Source: Brevibacterium marinum (GTDB lineage Bacteria > Actinomycetota > Actinomycetes > Actinomycetales > Brevibacteriaceae). Taken from it: a DNA stretch of 64,000 nt. This document shows, one piece after another, positions 41,561 through 50,358 of this stretch. Positions within the stretch are counted from its first letter, which is position 1, and every line of letters starts with the position of its first letter. Made by a program: the position numbers and the translations under genes. Under the pieces are notes generated by a model, which was given only the letters and a program-made list of their open reading frames with translations, was not told where the DNA came from and did no database searches. The stretch lies in the NCBI RefSeq assembly GCF_011927955.1, contig NZ_JAATJN010000001.1, positions 2,356,001-2,420,000 of the forward strand, read 5' to 3'.

Positions 41561-43725
41561 TGGTCGACCACAGCAGACTCGAACGCTGCCTCAAACCACG
41601 CAGCATCGCCGTCATCGGCGGGCAGACCGCCGCCACAGCGATCGAACAGAGCTTGCAGATCGGTTTCGACGGACCGATCTGGGCGGTCAACCCCGGCCGA
41701 GAGACCCTCGGCGGACTGCCCTGCTATCCTTCCGTGGCAGATCTGCCCGGTGCGCCCGACGCCGCCCTGGTCGCCGTGCCCGCAGCCGCCGCACCGACGA
41801 TCGTGCGTGAACTCGCCGAGGCTGGCGCCGGAGGCGCGATCTGCCACGCGTCCGGATTCGCCGAGGACAACGATGCCGGCGCCCGGCTGCAGACCGAGCT
41901 GATTGCCGCCGCCGGCGATATGCCGTTGATCGGGCCCAACTGCATCGGAATCATCGACTATCTCGACGGGGCCGCCCTGTGGCCCGATGAACACGGTGGA
42001 CGCCGTGTCGAGACCGGTGTCGCCGTGATCACCCAGAGTGGGAACATCGCACAGAACATCAGCATGCAGCGTCGGGGCCTGCCGGTGGCATTTCTGGCCA
42101 CGCTGGGCAACAGCGCGGCGCTGTCCGCTGCCGACCTGGCCTCGGGCCTGCTCGCCGATGAGCGCATCAGCGCCATCGGTCTCCACCTCGAGGCTCTGGG
42201 CGACGTCCACGAACTCGAAGCTCTGGCGAGGAAAGCCCGTGAGCGCAATGTGCCGATCCTCGCGTTCAAGTCCGGCACCTCGGTCCTCGGTGAGCAGGCG
42301 AATCTCAGCCATACGAATTCCTTCGGCAGTCCCGATGTGCTCGTCGACGCTCTCTTCACCCGACTCGGAATCGGCCGGGCCCACGACCTGCCCACATTCG
42401 TCGAAACCCTCACCCTGCTCCACGTCCACGGTCCGCTGGCCGCGCCGACTCTGACCTCGGCCAGCTGTTCGGGAGGCGAAGCGGCGCTGCTGGCCGATGC
42501 GGCCGGGGCCGCCGGAGTGAGCATGCCCGAACTTCCCGGGTCCACTGCTCTGGGGCTGCGGGAGGCCTTGGGACCTCGCGTGCACGTCCGCAACCCCTTG
42601 GATTACCAGACCTTCATCTGGGGCGATGAGCTGTCACAGCAGCAATGCTTCGCCCAGCTGCTCACCGCCGGCTCGGACCTGCACGCACTCGCCGTGGACG
42701 TTCCTCGCGAGGACCGTGCCGATCCGGAGATCTGGCGGGGGACTCTGCGGGCGTTCATCGCCGCCCACACCGAACACCCTGCACCGGCGGCCGTGATCAC
42801 CTCTCTGTCCGAGGGCCTGCCGGAAGAGCATGCCATCGAACTCGTCGAACACGACATCGCGCCACTGCACGGAGTCCGGGAAGCCATGGCGGCCATACGC
42901 ATCGCAGCAAGCATCGCCGAAGCCCGTGCCAGACCTGCGCTGCCGCTGCTGCCGGACCGCGAATCCGATACCTCGCCCGATCATGCGGACCGGAAGTCTG
43001 CGCGAGTGGCTCAGACCGATGAGGACAGTGCGAAGCGGATGCTCGCCGAATTCGGTGTGTCGGTTCCCGCCGGTCGAGTCGTCGACAGCGCGTTCGATGC
43101 CGGTGACGCGGCCGGGGCGCTCGGCTTCCCGGTCGTCGCGAAGGTCGTCCAACCGGTCCTGGCCCACAAGTCCGACCACGGCGGAGTGCGCGTGGGGCTG
43201 ATGACCGAAGACGAGGTCATCGGGGCCGTCAGTGCGATGGAGGGCACCGGCACCCAGTTCCTCATCGAGCACATGGTCACCGATGGGGTGGCCGAACTCG
43301 TCGTCGGGCTGCGCACGGATGCGACTTTCGGCCCGGTGCTCACCCTCGGTGTGGGCGGAACTCTCGTCGAAGTGGTCCGAGACTTCGTCTCCCTGCTGCT
43401 GCCGGTGCGACCGGAAGAACTCTATGAGGCACTCCGAACGCTGCAGCTGTGGCCCGTGCTCGACGGCGCCCGCGGCAGACCCCGAGCCGATGTCGATGCC
43501 GCCGTGCGAGCGATCACCGCCATCATCGACTGGGCGACCGCAGAGGCCACGGTGTCCGAACTCGAAATCAACCCGCTCATCCTCCGCGCAGCCCCGCCCG
43601 GGACCGCCGACGGCGAACCGACCGAAGCCGTCGACGCGCGCGGAGCGGTGGCGGTCGACGTGCTCCTGCGATACGCCGGAGCAGCACAGAAACCAGCCGA
43701 GAAACCAGTGAAGGAGCTGAGATGA
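41557..43725 (+). CDS. ADP-forming acyl-CoA synthetase, fused alpha-beta
   Basis: 722-aa NDP-forming acyl-CoA synthetase (acetate-CoA ligase/succinyl-CoA synthetase superfamily). The N-terminal CoA-binding domain reads RSIAVIGG and ALVAVPAAAAPTIVRELAEA, then the ligase domain with SGNIAQNISMQRRG and LATLGNSAALSAADL. The C-terminal ATP-grasp half starts near VAQTDEDSAKRMLAEFGVSV and has FPVVAKVVQPVLAHKSDHGG and ELEINPL. The phosphohistidine region is present. It would activate an acid to its CoA thioester, replacing the CaiC/CaiB CoA-transfer step. ATG 41557 is used; 41560 is an alternative. Overlaps both neighbours by 4 bp. Confidence 0.88.
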   Translation: MMVDHSRLERCLKPRSIAVIGGQTAATAIEQSLQIGFDGPIWAVNPGRETLGGLPCYPSVADLPGAPDAALVAVPAAAAPTIVRELAEAGAGGAICHASGFAEDNDAGARLQTELIAAAGDMPLIGPNCIGIIDYLDGAALWPDEHGGRRVETGVAVITQSGNIAQNISMQRRGLPVAFLATLGNSAALSAADLASGLLADERISAIGLHLEALGDVHELEALARKARERNVPILAFKSGTSVLGEQANLSHTNSFGSPDVLVDALFTRLGIGRAHDLPTFVETLTLLHVHGPLAAPTLTSASCSGGEAALLADAAGAAGVSMPELPGSTALGLREALGPRVHVRNPLDYQTFIWGDELSQQQCFAQLLTAGSDLHALAVDVPREDRADPEIWRGTLRAFIAAHTEHPAPAAVITSLSEGLPEEHAIELVEHDIAPLHGVREAMAAIRIAASIAEARARPALPLLPDRESDTSPDHADRKSARVAQTDEDSAKRMLAEFGVSVPAGRVVDSAFDAGDAAGALGFPVVAKVVQPVLAHKSDHGGVRVGLMTEDEVIGAVSAMEGTGTQFLIEHMVTDGVAELVVGLRTDATFGPVLTLGVGGTLVEVVRDFVSLLLPVRPEELYEALRTLQLWPVLDGARGRPRADVDAAVRAITAIIDWATAEATVSELEINPLILRAAPPGTADGEPTEAVDARGAVAVDVLLRYAGAAQKPAEKPVKELR

Positions 43726-44507
43726 CAGAAGCAGTGAACATGGAGACCATCGGCACGACAGCGCTCATCACGCTCGACCGACCGAAAGCCAACGCCGTGG
43801 ACGTGGCCACCAGCCAAGCGCTGTTCGCAGCGTTCTCCGAGTTCGAATCGGACCCCCAGCTGCGGGTGGCAGTGCTCACCGGCGCCGGCACTCGCTTCTT
43901 CAGCGCCGGATGGGATCTCAAGGCCGCCGCCGAGGGCGAATCAGTCGACGCCGATCACGGACCGGGAGGCTTCGCCGGTCTCACCGAGTACTTCGACCGA
44001 ACGAAGCCGGTCATCGCCGCGGTCAACGGTCTGGCGCTCGGTGGTGGGTTCGAACTCGCTCTGGCAGCCGACCTGATCGTCGCCTCCTCGGAGGCGGAAT
44101 TCGCTCTGCCCGAGGTGCAGCTGGGCATGATCGCCGACTCCGGGGGAGTCCTGCGCCTGCCCGGGCTCCTGCCGCAGGCCGTGGCCATGGAGATGCTCAT
44201 GTCCGGACGCAGAATGACCGCTGCCGAGGCCGAACGCTGGGGCCTGACGAACCGGACGGCCGAGCCGGCAGACGTCGTCAGCGCTGCTCTTCAGTTGGCG
44301 GAGCAGATCGGACGCGGTGCGCCCCTGTCTCTGCGCGCGATCAAGGAAGTCGTGTCTGCGACACAGACCCTCAGCGTCGAGGACGGTTTCGCCCTCATGC
44401 GCTCAGGTCGGCTGGAGGGCTACCGAGCGATGTTGGAGTCGGCCGATTCGCTCGAGGGCTCACGCGCCTTCGCAGAGAAGCGCGAGCCGGTCTGGCAGGG
44501 CCGCTGA
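43722..44507 (+). CDS. Enoyl-CoA hydratase/isomerase (CaiD-like)
   Basis: 261-aa crotonase-fold enzyme. ALITLDRPKANAVDVATSQA starts the fold, FSAGWDLKA supplies the first oxyanion-hole segment, and NGLALGGGFELALAADLIVA the second with the family GGG. LPEVQLGMIADSGGVLRLPG holds the acid/base residue region (one glutamate near PEVQLG; the second position reads D). A CaiD-like hydration of crotonobetainyl-CoA to carnitinyl-CoA fits the cluster. ATG overlaps the preceding stop. Confidence 0.88.
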   Translation: MTEAVNMETIGTTALITLDRPKANAVDVATSQALFAAFSEFESDPQLRVAVLTGAGTRFFSAGWDLKAAAEGESVDADHGPGGFAGLTEYFDRTKPVIAAVNGLALGGGFELALAADLIVASSEAEFALPEVQLGMIADSGGVLRLPGLLPQAVAMEMLMSGRRMTAAEAERWGLTNRTAEPADVVSAALQLAEQIGRGAPLSLRAIKEVVSATQTLSVEDGFALMRSGRLEGYRAMLESADSLEGSRAFAEKREPVWQGR

Positions 44508-44613
44508 GGGTGCAGCTCAGCTGACCATACACCATGTTTCTTGACTGAAATCGCACCAAACCGCGTCGCTCGTGGGTATGGTGGGCGGAACATCACTACG
44601 GAAGGTTCCGCAA

Positions 44614-46422
44614 ATGCTTGATCGACTGCACGATGCGCTGAGGCTTCGCACGAACCCGGCCATCTTCTTCTCGTCGGCTGCTGTCATCATTCTCTTCGTC
44701 CTCGGGACGATCTTCTTCACCGATGCCCTGGACGCCGGTGTCTCGGTGGCATCGGACTGGCTGCTGACGAACCTCGGGTGGTTCTACATCCTCGGCGTGA
44801 CGGTCTTCCTCGTCTTCCTCATCTACATTGCGGCATCCCGATACGGTCGGGCCAAGCTCGGACCCGAAGACGAAGCGCCCGAACACTCCAACGGTGCGTG
44901 GTTCGCGATGCTCTTCGCCGCCGGCATCGGATCCATCCTCATGTTCTGGGGCGTCGCGGAACCCGTCAGCCACCTCGGCGATCCTCCTCGCGGATCCATG
45001 GGCATCGAACCCGGCACGGTCGAAGCCGCCGCCGATGCGATGAACTTCACCTACTACCACTTTACCCTGCACACGTGGACGATCTTCACTCTCCCGGCAC
45101 TGTGCTTCGCCTACTTCATCCACAAGCGCAATCTGCCGCCACGCGTGAGTTCGATCTTCCAGCCCATCCTCGGTGAGAAGATCCACGGACCCATCGGCAA
45201 GACCATCGACGTGGTCGCGATCATCGGCACCGTCTTCGGAATCGCCGTCTCCATCGGTCTCGGAACGCTCCAGATCAACGGCGGTCTGGCCCAGGTCATC
45301 GGCATTCCCGAGAACGCGCTGTGGCAGCTGATCATCATAGGCGTCGTCTGCGGACTCGCAACGGTCTCGGTCTCCCTGGGGCTCGACAAGGGCATCAAGG
45401 TGCTCTCGAACATCAACATCGTCATCGCCGTGCTGCTGCTCATCTTCATCGTCGCACTCGGCCCGACCCTGTTCATGTTCCGCGGCATCTTCGAGTCTCT
45501 CGGTTCCTACATCCAGTCGCTGCCGGAGCTGGCCCTGTGGAACGACACCTTCGCCGACACCGGCTGGCAGAACACGTGGACCGTCTTCTACTGGGCCTGG
45601 ACGATCACCTGGTCGCCCTTCGTCGGGATCTTCATCGCCCGCATCTCCCGGGGACGGACCATCCGACAGTTCGTCATCGGCGTCCTGGCCATCCCCTCGG
45701 CGTTCTCCGTTCTCTGGTTCGGCGTCTTCGGCTTCGCCTCGTTCGACATCGAATTCAACCAAGGTGGGGGACTCGTCGATCGCGTGGTCGGGGAGGGCGA
45801 CATTCCAGGAGCCCTGTTCGCATTCCTGGAACACTATCCGCTGTCCGGGCCCATGTCGGTCATCGCGATCGTGCTCGTGATCATCTTCTTCGTGACCTCC
45901 GTGGACTCCGCGGCCCTCGTCGTCGACACGATGAACAACGGGCACGAGGACTTCAACCCTCTGCCTCAGCGCATCTTCTGGGCTCTGGCCGTGGCGCTGG
46001 TCACCGCGGCATTGCTGGTGTTCTCCGGCTCGGGCGGCCTCGAAGCACTGCAGTCGACCATCATCCTCGTCGGACTGCCCTTCTTCATCATCGCCTACTT
46101 CCAGATCTACGCACTCATGCGGGCACTGAGAGAAGACGCCGGAGAGTTGCCGCGGGTTCGGATGCGCCGGTGGAAGAAGGTGCTTCCGCCCGAAGAAGTC
46201 GAACGTCGTGACGGCGACGGCGACGAGTTCGCCCACGCCTACGATGATGAAGAGGAAGTCGTCACCGCCCCCGAGGCGGTCGAACCGGCACCGGAATTCC
46301 GTGACCCCTATGTCGAAGAGGGAGGGCACAAGTCGCGGAGGCATGGCACCCTCGCCAGCCGCACAGGCAGCAAAGGGAAGGTCGGCGATCCCGGGACCGA
46401 CCCGTTGCCTCGACATCATTGA
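44614..46422 (+). CDS. BCCT-family transporter for choline, carnitine or betaine
   Basis: 602-aa secondary transporter with about 12 membrane helices. The BCCT signature is clear: FYWAWTITWSPFVGIFIARI followed by SRGRTIRQFV, plus MFWGVAEPVSHLGDPP and NNGHEDFNPLPQR. Start ATG 44614 was chosen because GGAAGG lies 10 bp upstream. A long, charged, acidic cytoplasmic C-terminal tail (about 85 residues, ending PLPRHH) resembles the osmosensing tails of BetP-like proteins. It closes the acyl-CoA cluster and faces betAB, so it probably supplies both pathways. Substrate is not decided by the sequence. Confidence 0.92.
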   Translation: MLDRLHDALRLRTNPAIFFSSAAVIILFVLGTIFFTDALDAGVSVASDWLLTNLGWFYILGVTVFLVFLIYIAASRYGRAKLGPEDEAPEHSNGAWFAMLFAAGIGSILMFWGVAEPVSHLGDPPRGSMGIEPGTVEAAADAMNFTYYHFTLHTWTIFTLPALCFAYFIHKRNLPPRVSSIFQPILGEKIHGPIGKTIDVVAIIGTVFGIAVSIGLGTLQINGGLAQVIGIPENALWQLIIIGVVCGLATVSVSLGLDKGIKVLSNINIVIAVLLLIFIVALGPTLFMFRGIFESLGSYIQSLPELALWNDTFADTGWQNTWTVFYWAWTITWSPFVGIFIARISRGRTIRQFVIGVLAIPSAFSVLWFGVFGFASFDIEFNQGGGLVDRVVGEGDIPGALFAFLEHYPLSGPMSVIAIVLVIIFFVTSVDSAALVVDTMNNGHEDFNPLPQRIFWALAVALVTAALLVFSGSGGLEALQSTIILVGLPFFIIAYFQIYALMRALREDAGELPRVRMRRWKKVLPPEEVERRDGDGDEFAHAYDDEEEVVTAPEAVEPAPEFRDPYVEEGGHKSRRHGTLASRTGSKGKVGDPGTDPLPRHH

Positions 46423-46430
46423 AGACAGAG

Positions 46431-46474
46431 CCGAGGAAGGGGCTGATGCGAATCCGCATCAGCCCCTTCCTCGG
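46431..46474. terminator. Bidirectional terminator between BCCT and choline dehydrogenase genes
   Basis: A perfect 20-bp stem (46431-46450 with 46455-46474) closed by AATC; CCGAGGAAGGGGCTGATGCG and its complement. It sits between convergent genes and can serve both strands. Confidence 0.85.
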
Positions 46475-46513
46475 TCGTTCTCGGCGGCAGCTTGAGAAGT
46501 CAGCCGCTTGAGA

Positions 46514-48085
46514 TCAGCTGCCCGATTTGATCATCTCGGCGCACTTCTCACCCATCATCATCACCGTGATGTTCGGGTTGACCGTCGTGATCTCCGGCAT
46601 CGCGGAGGCATCGACGACGCGGAGACGATTGACACCCTTGACCCGCAGCTGAGGGTCCAACGGTGAAGACTCATCATCGGCAGCTCCCATGCGCGACGTT
46701 CCCACCGGGTGGTAGACCGTGTTGTGGGTGCGGGTGATGTAGTCGGCGATCTGCTCGTCGGTCTGGACGTCCTTGCCGGGGAACAGCTCGTCGCCGGCCC
46801 ACTCGGACATGGCGTCCTGGGACACGATTGAACGGGCCTTGCGGATGCCGGCGATCATGACACGCATGTCGTGGCCCTCGGGATCGGTGAAGTACCTGGG
46901 GTCGACGTGCGGCTTGTCGCGGAAGTCACGCGAGCGCAGACGCACGGTTCCCCGCGATCGGGCATGCGTGACGTTCGGCGTCAGGCAGAACGTGTTCTCC
47001 GAGGTCGGGTAGCCCTGACGCAGAGTATGCATGTCGAACGGCACTGAACCGTAGTGCATCATCAGGTCGGGACGATCCAGGCCCTCCTCGGTGGGAGTGA
47101 AGATGCCGGCCTCCCACCACTGGGTGGAATCGTCGACCATCGGCTTCTTCGCATCCCAGGCGATGACACCTTCCGGGTGGTCCTGGAGGTGCTCACCGAC
47201 ACCCGGCGAATCGACGCGAACATCGACACCCACCTCGGCGAGGTGATCCTTCGGGCCGATGCCCGACAGCATCAGCAGCTGCGGAGTGTTGATCGCACCG
47301 GAGGAGACGATGACTTCCCGCTTCGCCTCGATGCGCTTGGTGTGACCGAAGGCGTTGTTGACGACGAAGACACCCGTGCAGTTCTCCTCGTCATCGAACT
47401 CGAGCTCCTTGGCCTGAGTGTCGGTGAGGACCGTGAGGTTCTCACGGTCGAGGATCGGGTGCAGATAGGACACCGAGGAGGACGAACGGGTGCCGTCGGC
47501 CCTGCGGTTGACCTGGAAGAAGTTCGCCCCGTTGACGATGGTCTCGCCCTCGTTGAACTGGACGCGGGGGATGCCCTCCTGCTCACAGGCATCGAGCAGG
47601 GCGACGCCGCAGGGGTCGACCGGCGGAACATTCATCAGGTGCACGGGACCGTCATGGCCGTGGTGGTCGCCGGCCAGCTCATTGGTCTCGAGCTTCTTGT
47701 ACAGGCCGAAGGTGTCCTTCGACCCCCACCCGGTGGCACCGAACTTCGACTCCCAGCCGTCGAGATCCTCCCGGGGCGCCCAGAAGGCGATGCACGAGTT
47801 GTGCGAGGAGCAGCCGCCGAGGACCTTCGCTCGGGCGTGGCGCATGAAGGAATTTCCATGCTCCTGCTTCTCGATGGGATAGTCCCAGTCGAAACCGGAT
47901 TCGAGCAGCTCCATCCAGCGGTTGAGGCGCAGAACGACGTCTTCGCCGACGTCGCTCGGGCCCGCTTCGAGGAGTCCGACGCTGGTGCCGGGGTCCTCGC
48001 TGAGCCGAGCCGCGACGGCAGCTCCGGCAGAGCCGCCACCCACGACGACATAGTCAAAGCTATGAGTAGTTTCCACGTTCGACAT
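46514..48085 (-). CDS. betA: Choline dehydrogenase (GMC oxidoreductase)
   Basis: Oxidises choline to betaine aldehyde, FAD-dependent, membrane-associated in other species. 523 aa from ATG 48085; AAGGAG abuts that codon, so GTG 48076, with 9 bp spacing to the same site, is a serious alternative. FAD motif VVVGGGSAGAAVAARL at the N-terminus; AKVLGGCSSHNSCIAFW, the GMC signature SSGAINTPQLLMLSGIG, and the catalytic histidine in TVYHPVGTSRMG. C-terminus ends in TTVNPNITVMMMGEKCAEMI. Follows betB by 4 bp, same operon. Confidence 0.93.
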   Translation of the reverse strand: MSNVETTHSFDYVVVGGGSAGAAVAARLSEDPGTSVGLLEAGPSDVGEDVVLRLNRWMELLESGFDWDYPIEKQEHGNSFMRHARAKVLGGCSSHNSCIAFWAPREDLDGWESKFGATGWGSKDTFGLYKKLETNELAGDHHGHDGPVHLMNVPPVDPCGVALLDACEQEGIPRVQFNEGETIVNGANFFQVNRRADGTRSSSSVSYLHPILDRENLTVLTDTQAKELEFDDEENCTGVFVVNNAFGHTKRIEAKREVIVSSGAINTPQLLMLSGIGPKDHLAEVGVDVRVDSPGVGEHLQDHPEGVIAWDAKKPMVDDSTQWWEAGIFTPTEEGLDRPDLMMHYGSVPFDMHTLRQGYPTSENTFCLTPNVTHARSRGTVRLRSRDFRDKPHVDPRYFTDPEGHDMRVMIAGIRKARSIVSQDAMSEWAGDELFPGKDVQTDEQIADYITRTHNTVYHPVGTSRMGAADDESSPLDPQLRVKGVNRLRVVDASAMPEITTVNPNITVMMMGEKCAEMIKSGS

Positions 48086-48089
48086 CTCC

Positions 48090-49568
48090 TTATTTACTGT
48101 GGTCGGGGAACCAACCGGTGACGGCGGGCTCGAGGTTCTGATAGATGTGCTTGGCCTCCTGGTACTCGGCCAACCCTGTCGGACCCAGCTCGCGTCCGAA
48201 GCCGGACTGCTTGTATCCGCCCCATTCGGCCTGCGGCAGGTAGGGGTGGAAGTCGTTGATCCAGATGGTTCCATGGCGCAGCCGCTGGGCCACCTGCTGG
48301 GACTTGCCCGCGTGCTGCGTCCAGACGGCGCCGGCGAGGCCGTAGTGCGTGTCATTGGCGATGGCGACTGCCTCATCGACCGTGGAGAAGGTCTCGACGG
48401 TGACGACGGGGCCGAATGCCTCGTCAGTGACGACCGACATTCCGCGCTCGACCTGGTCGAGGACGGTCGGCAGATAGTAGAAGCCGTCAGCCAGATCGCC
48501 TTCGCCCCAGGTGCCGCCGCAGCGCAGGCGGGCGCCTTCGGCGATGCCCTTCTCGACATAGGCGGTGACCTTGTCGCGATGGGCTGCGGAGATGAGCGGG
48601 CCCGATTCGGCTTCGTCATCGAAAGGTCCGCCGAGGCGGATCTGCTGGGCACGCTCGACGAGGCGGTCGACGAACTTCTCCGCGATCGATTCCTCGACGA
48701 TCAGCCTGGCACCGGCGGAGCAGACCTGGCCGGAGTGGACGAACGCCGCATTGAGCGCATTGTCGAGGGCAGCATCGAAGTCGGCATCGGCGAAGACGAC
48801 GTTCGGGTTCTTACCGCCGAGCTCGAGGGCGATCTTCTTCACGGTCGCTGCCGCATTGGCCGCGAGCAGACGCCCTGTGACCAGTCCGCCCGTGAAGGAG
48901 ACCATGTCGACGTCGTCATGGGTCGACAGCGGCGCCCCCGCGTCTGCACCGGCACCGAGGATCAGGTTGCCCACGCCTGCCGGAAGCCCCAGCTCCTCCA
49001 GGACCTGCAGTGTGAGGATCGCCGTGTGCGGGGTGAGCTCGGCGGGCTTGAGGATGAAGGTGTTGCCGGCGGCCAGGCACGGTGCGATCTTCCAGGCGGC
49101 CTGCAGCAGCGGGTAGTTCCACGGGGTGATCAGGGCGCAGACACCGACGGGCTCATGGTCGATGCGGCTGACGACCGTGTCCGTTCCGGCGTCGACGACG
49201 CGGCCCGCGTTGTTGGCTGCGAGCTTGCCGAAGTAGTCGAAGCAGTTAGCGATGTCGTCCAAGTCGATCTCGGACTCGACATAGCGCTTGCCCGTGTCCA
49301 GGGACTCGGCGCGAGCGAATTCGGCCTTGCGTGCTCGCAGGACGGCGGCGAACTTGAGGAGGAGGTCGCCCCGCTCGCCGGCGGGGACACTCGACCAGAC
49401 ACCGGAATCATGGACGCGGCGAGCGGCGGCGATCGCCAGTTCGGTGTCGGCTGGACTCGCTTCGTCCACCTCGGCGACGAAGCTGCCGTCTGCAGGATTG
49501 CGGATCTCTCTGGTCCCGCCGTTCTGGGCCGACACCCACTGTCCGTCGATGAAAAGCGTGTTGGGCAC
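48090..49568 (-). CDS. betB: Betaine aldehyde dehydrogenase
   Basis: Oxidises betaine aldehyde to glycine betaine with NAD(P). 492 aa from GTG 49568, which has AGGAG 5 bp upstream. The catalytic cysteine lies in HSGQVCSAGARL and the general-base glutamate in ALELGGKNPNVVFAD. VGVCALITPWNYPL and SFTGGLVTGR are cofactor-binding motifs. With the choline dehydrogenase it makes the osmoprotectant from choline; a BetI-type regulator is not adjacent. Assignment from context and motifs. Confidence 0.92.
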   Translation of the reverse strand: MPNTLFIDGQWVSAQNGGTREIRNPADGSFVAEVDEASPADTELAIAAARRVHDSGVWSSVPAGERGDLLLKFAAVLRARKAEFARAESLDTGKRYVESEIDLDDIANCFDYFGKLAANNAGRVVDAGTDTVVSRIDHEPVGVCALITPWNYPLLQAAWKIAPCLAAGNTFILKPAELTPHTAILTLQVLEELGLPAGVGNLILGAGADAGAPLSTHDDVDMVSFTGGLVTGRLLAANAAATVKKIALELGGKNPNVVFADADFDAALDNALNAAFVHSGQVCSAGARLIVEESIAEKFVDRLVERAQQIRLGGPFDDEAESGPLISAAHRDKVTAYVEKGIAEGARLRCGGTWGEGDLADGFYYLPTVLDQVERGMSVVTDEAFGPVVTVETFSTVDEAVAIANDTHYGLAGAVWTQHAGKSQQVAQRLRHGTIWINDFHPYLPQAEWGGYKQSGFGRELGPTGLAEYQEAKHIYQNLEPAVTGWFPDHSK

Positions 49569-50358
49569 GTTGTCTCCTATTCGTTGCTGGTGAACGTCGT
49601 TGAGGTTGAGATTGTCCGGTCGGTCCACATCGGATCAGGGCTCGTCGTCAGGAGCCCTCCCATTCCGCCGAAGGCGACGCTTCCGAAATCCACGATATGC
49701 GAACCCGGTGTCTCGATGCTCAATCGGATGAAGCACATCACAGAATGCCGGCCGAAGTATGCGCGGTGAGACTGGGCACAGTCCGTGCAATTGCGCTGTC
49801 TGCGATACAGTCCACGACTCCGTCGGGTGGGCATGCGAATGTCACCATGCGATTTCACGCTATGGGAAACGTCAGATGTTGTGACAATGATCGATGGAAT
49901 CACCGATGCGGTTAAGCAGGAGGATTTGACCACGTCGCTCGATTCTTCCGCACCAGGTTTCATGAATCCCCTACTGACCGCGATGAGGTGACCTCCCGTC
50001 TCGCCGGGCCATGGCCTGCGGAGACGATCCGCCATGATTCTAACAGAGCGGTTGAATGCGCTTCCGGATTGCGATTCGAGCAATGGCGAAGAGCGCGTCC
50101 TAATCGCTGACTGAGGGTTCTCCTGAGCGGCCGAGGCTGGCGCTGATGTTCCTGTGCGGTATCCCTCAGGGGTTTCAGTGAGGCTGTTCCGGCAGGAGGG
50201 CAAACCCGGTTTCTGTCCTGACGGCGATGACTGACCGGGGCCGTCGGCCATCGCGTTCGGCTCGTCGCTGTTCGGACGTGCTCTCGCACACAGGGCTCAT
50301 CGCATTCGAGTGGACTAGAATGGGGTCGAATCATTGAAATGACTTTATAGGGAGAATC
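49569..50358. other. Long intergenic region upstream of betB
   Basis: About 790 bp between divergent genes. Long open frames exist on both strands but lack recognisable domains and ribosome binding sites, and their composition is unlike the neighbours, so I call none. TAGAAT (50316-50321) may be the -10 of the downstream gene; AGGGAGA precedes its GTG start. A short GTCTC...GAGAC inverted repeat lies near 49,995-50,025. Confidence 0.45.

Noticed and set aside
44596-46419. Very long minus-strand open frame opposite the BCCT transporter
   Set aside because: It is a high-GC shadow: composition is dominated by D, E, H and G with no recognisable domain, while the plus-strand BCCT protein has clear motifs.
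49577-50251. 224-aa minus-strand frame upstream of betB
   Set aside because: No domain, no ribosome binding site, serine/arginine-rich composition unlike real genes in this genome.
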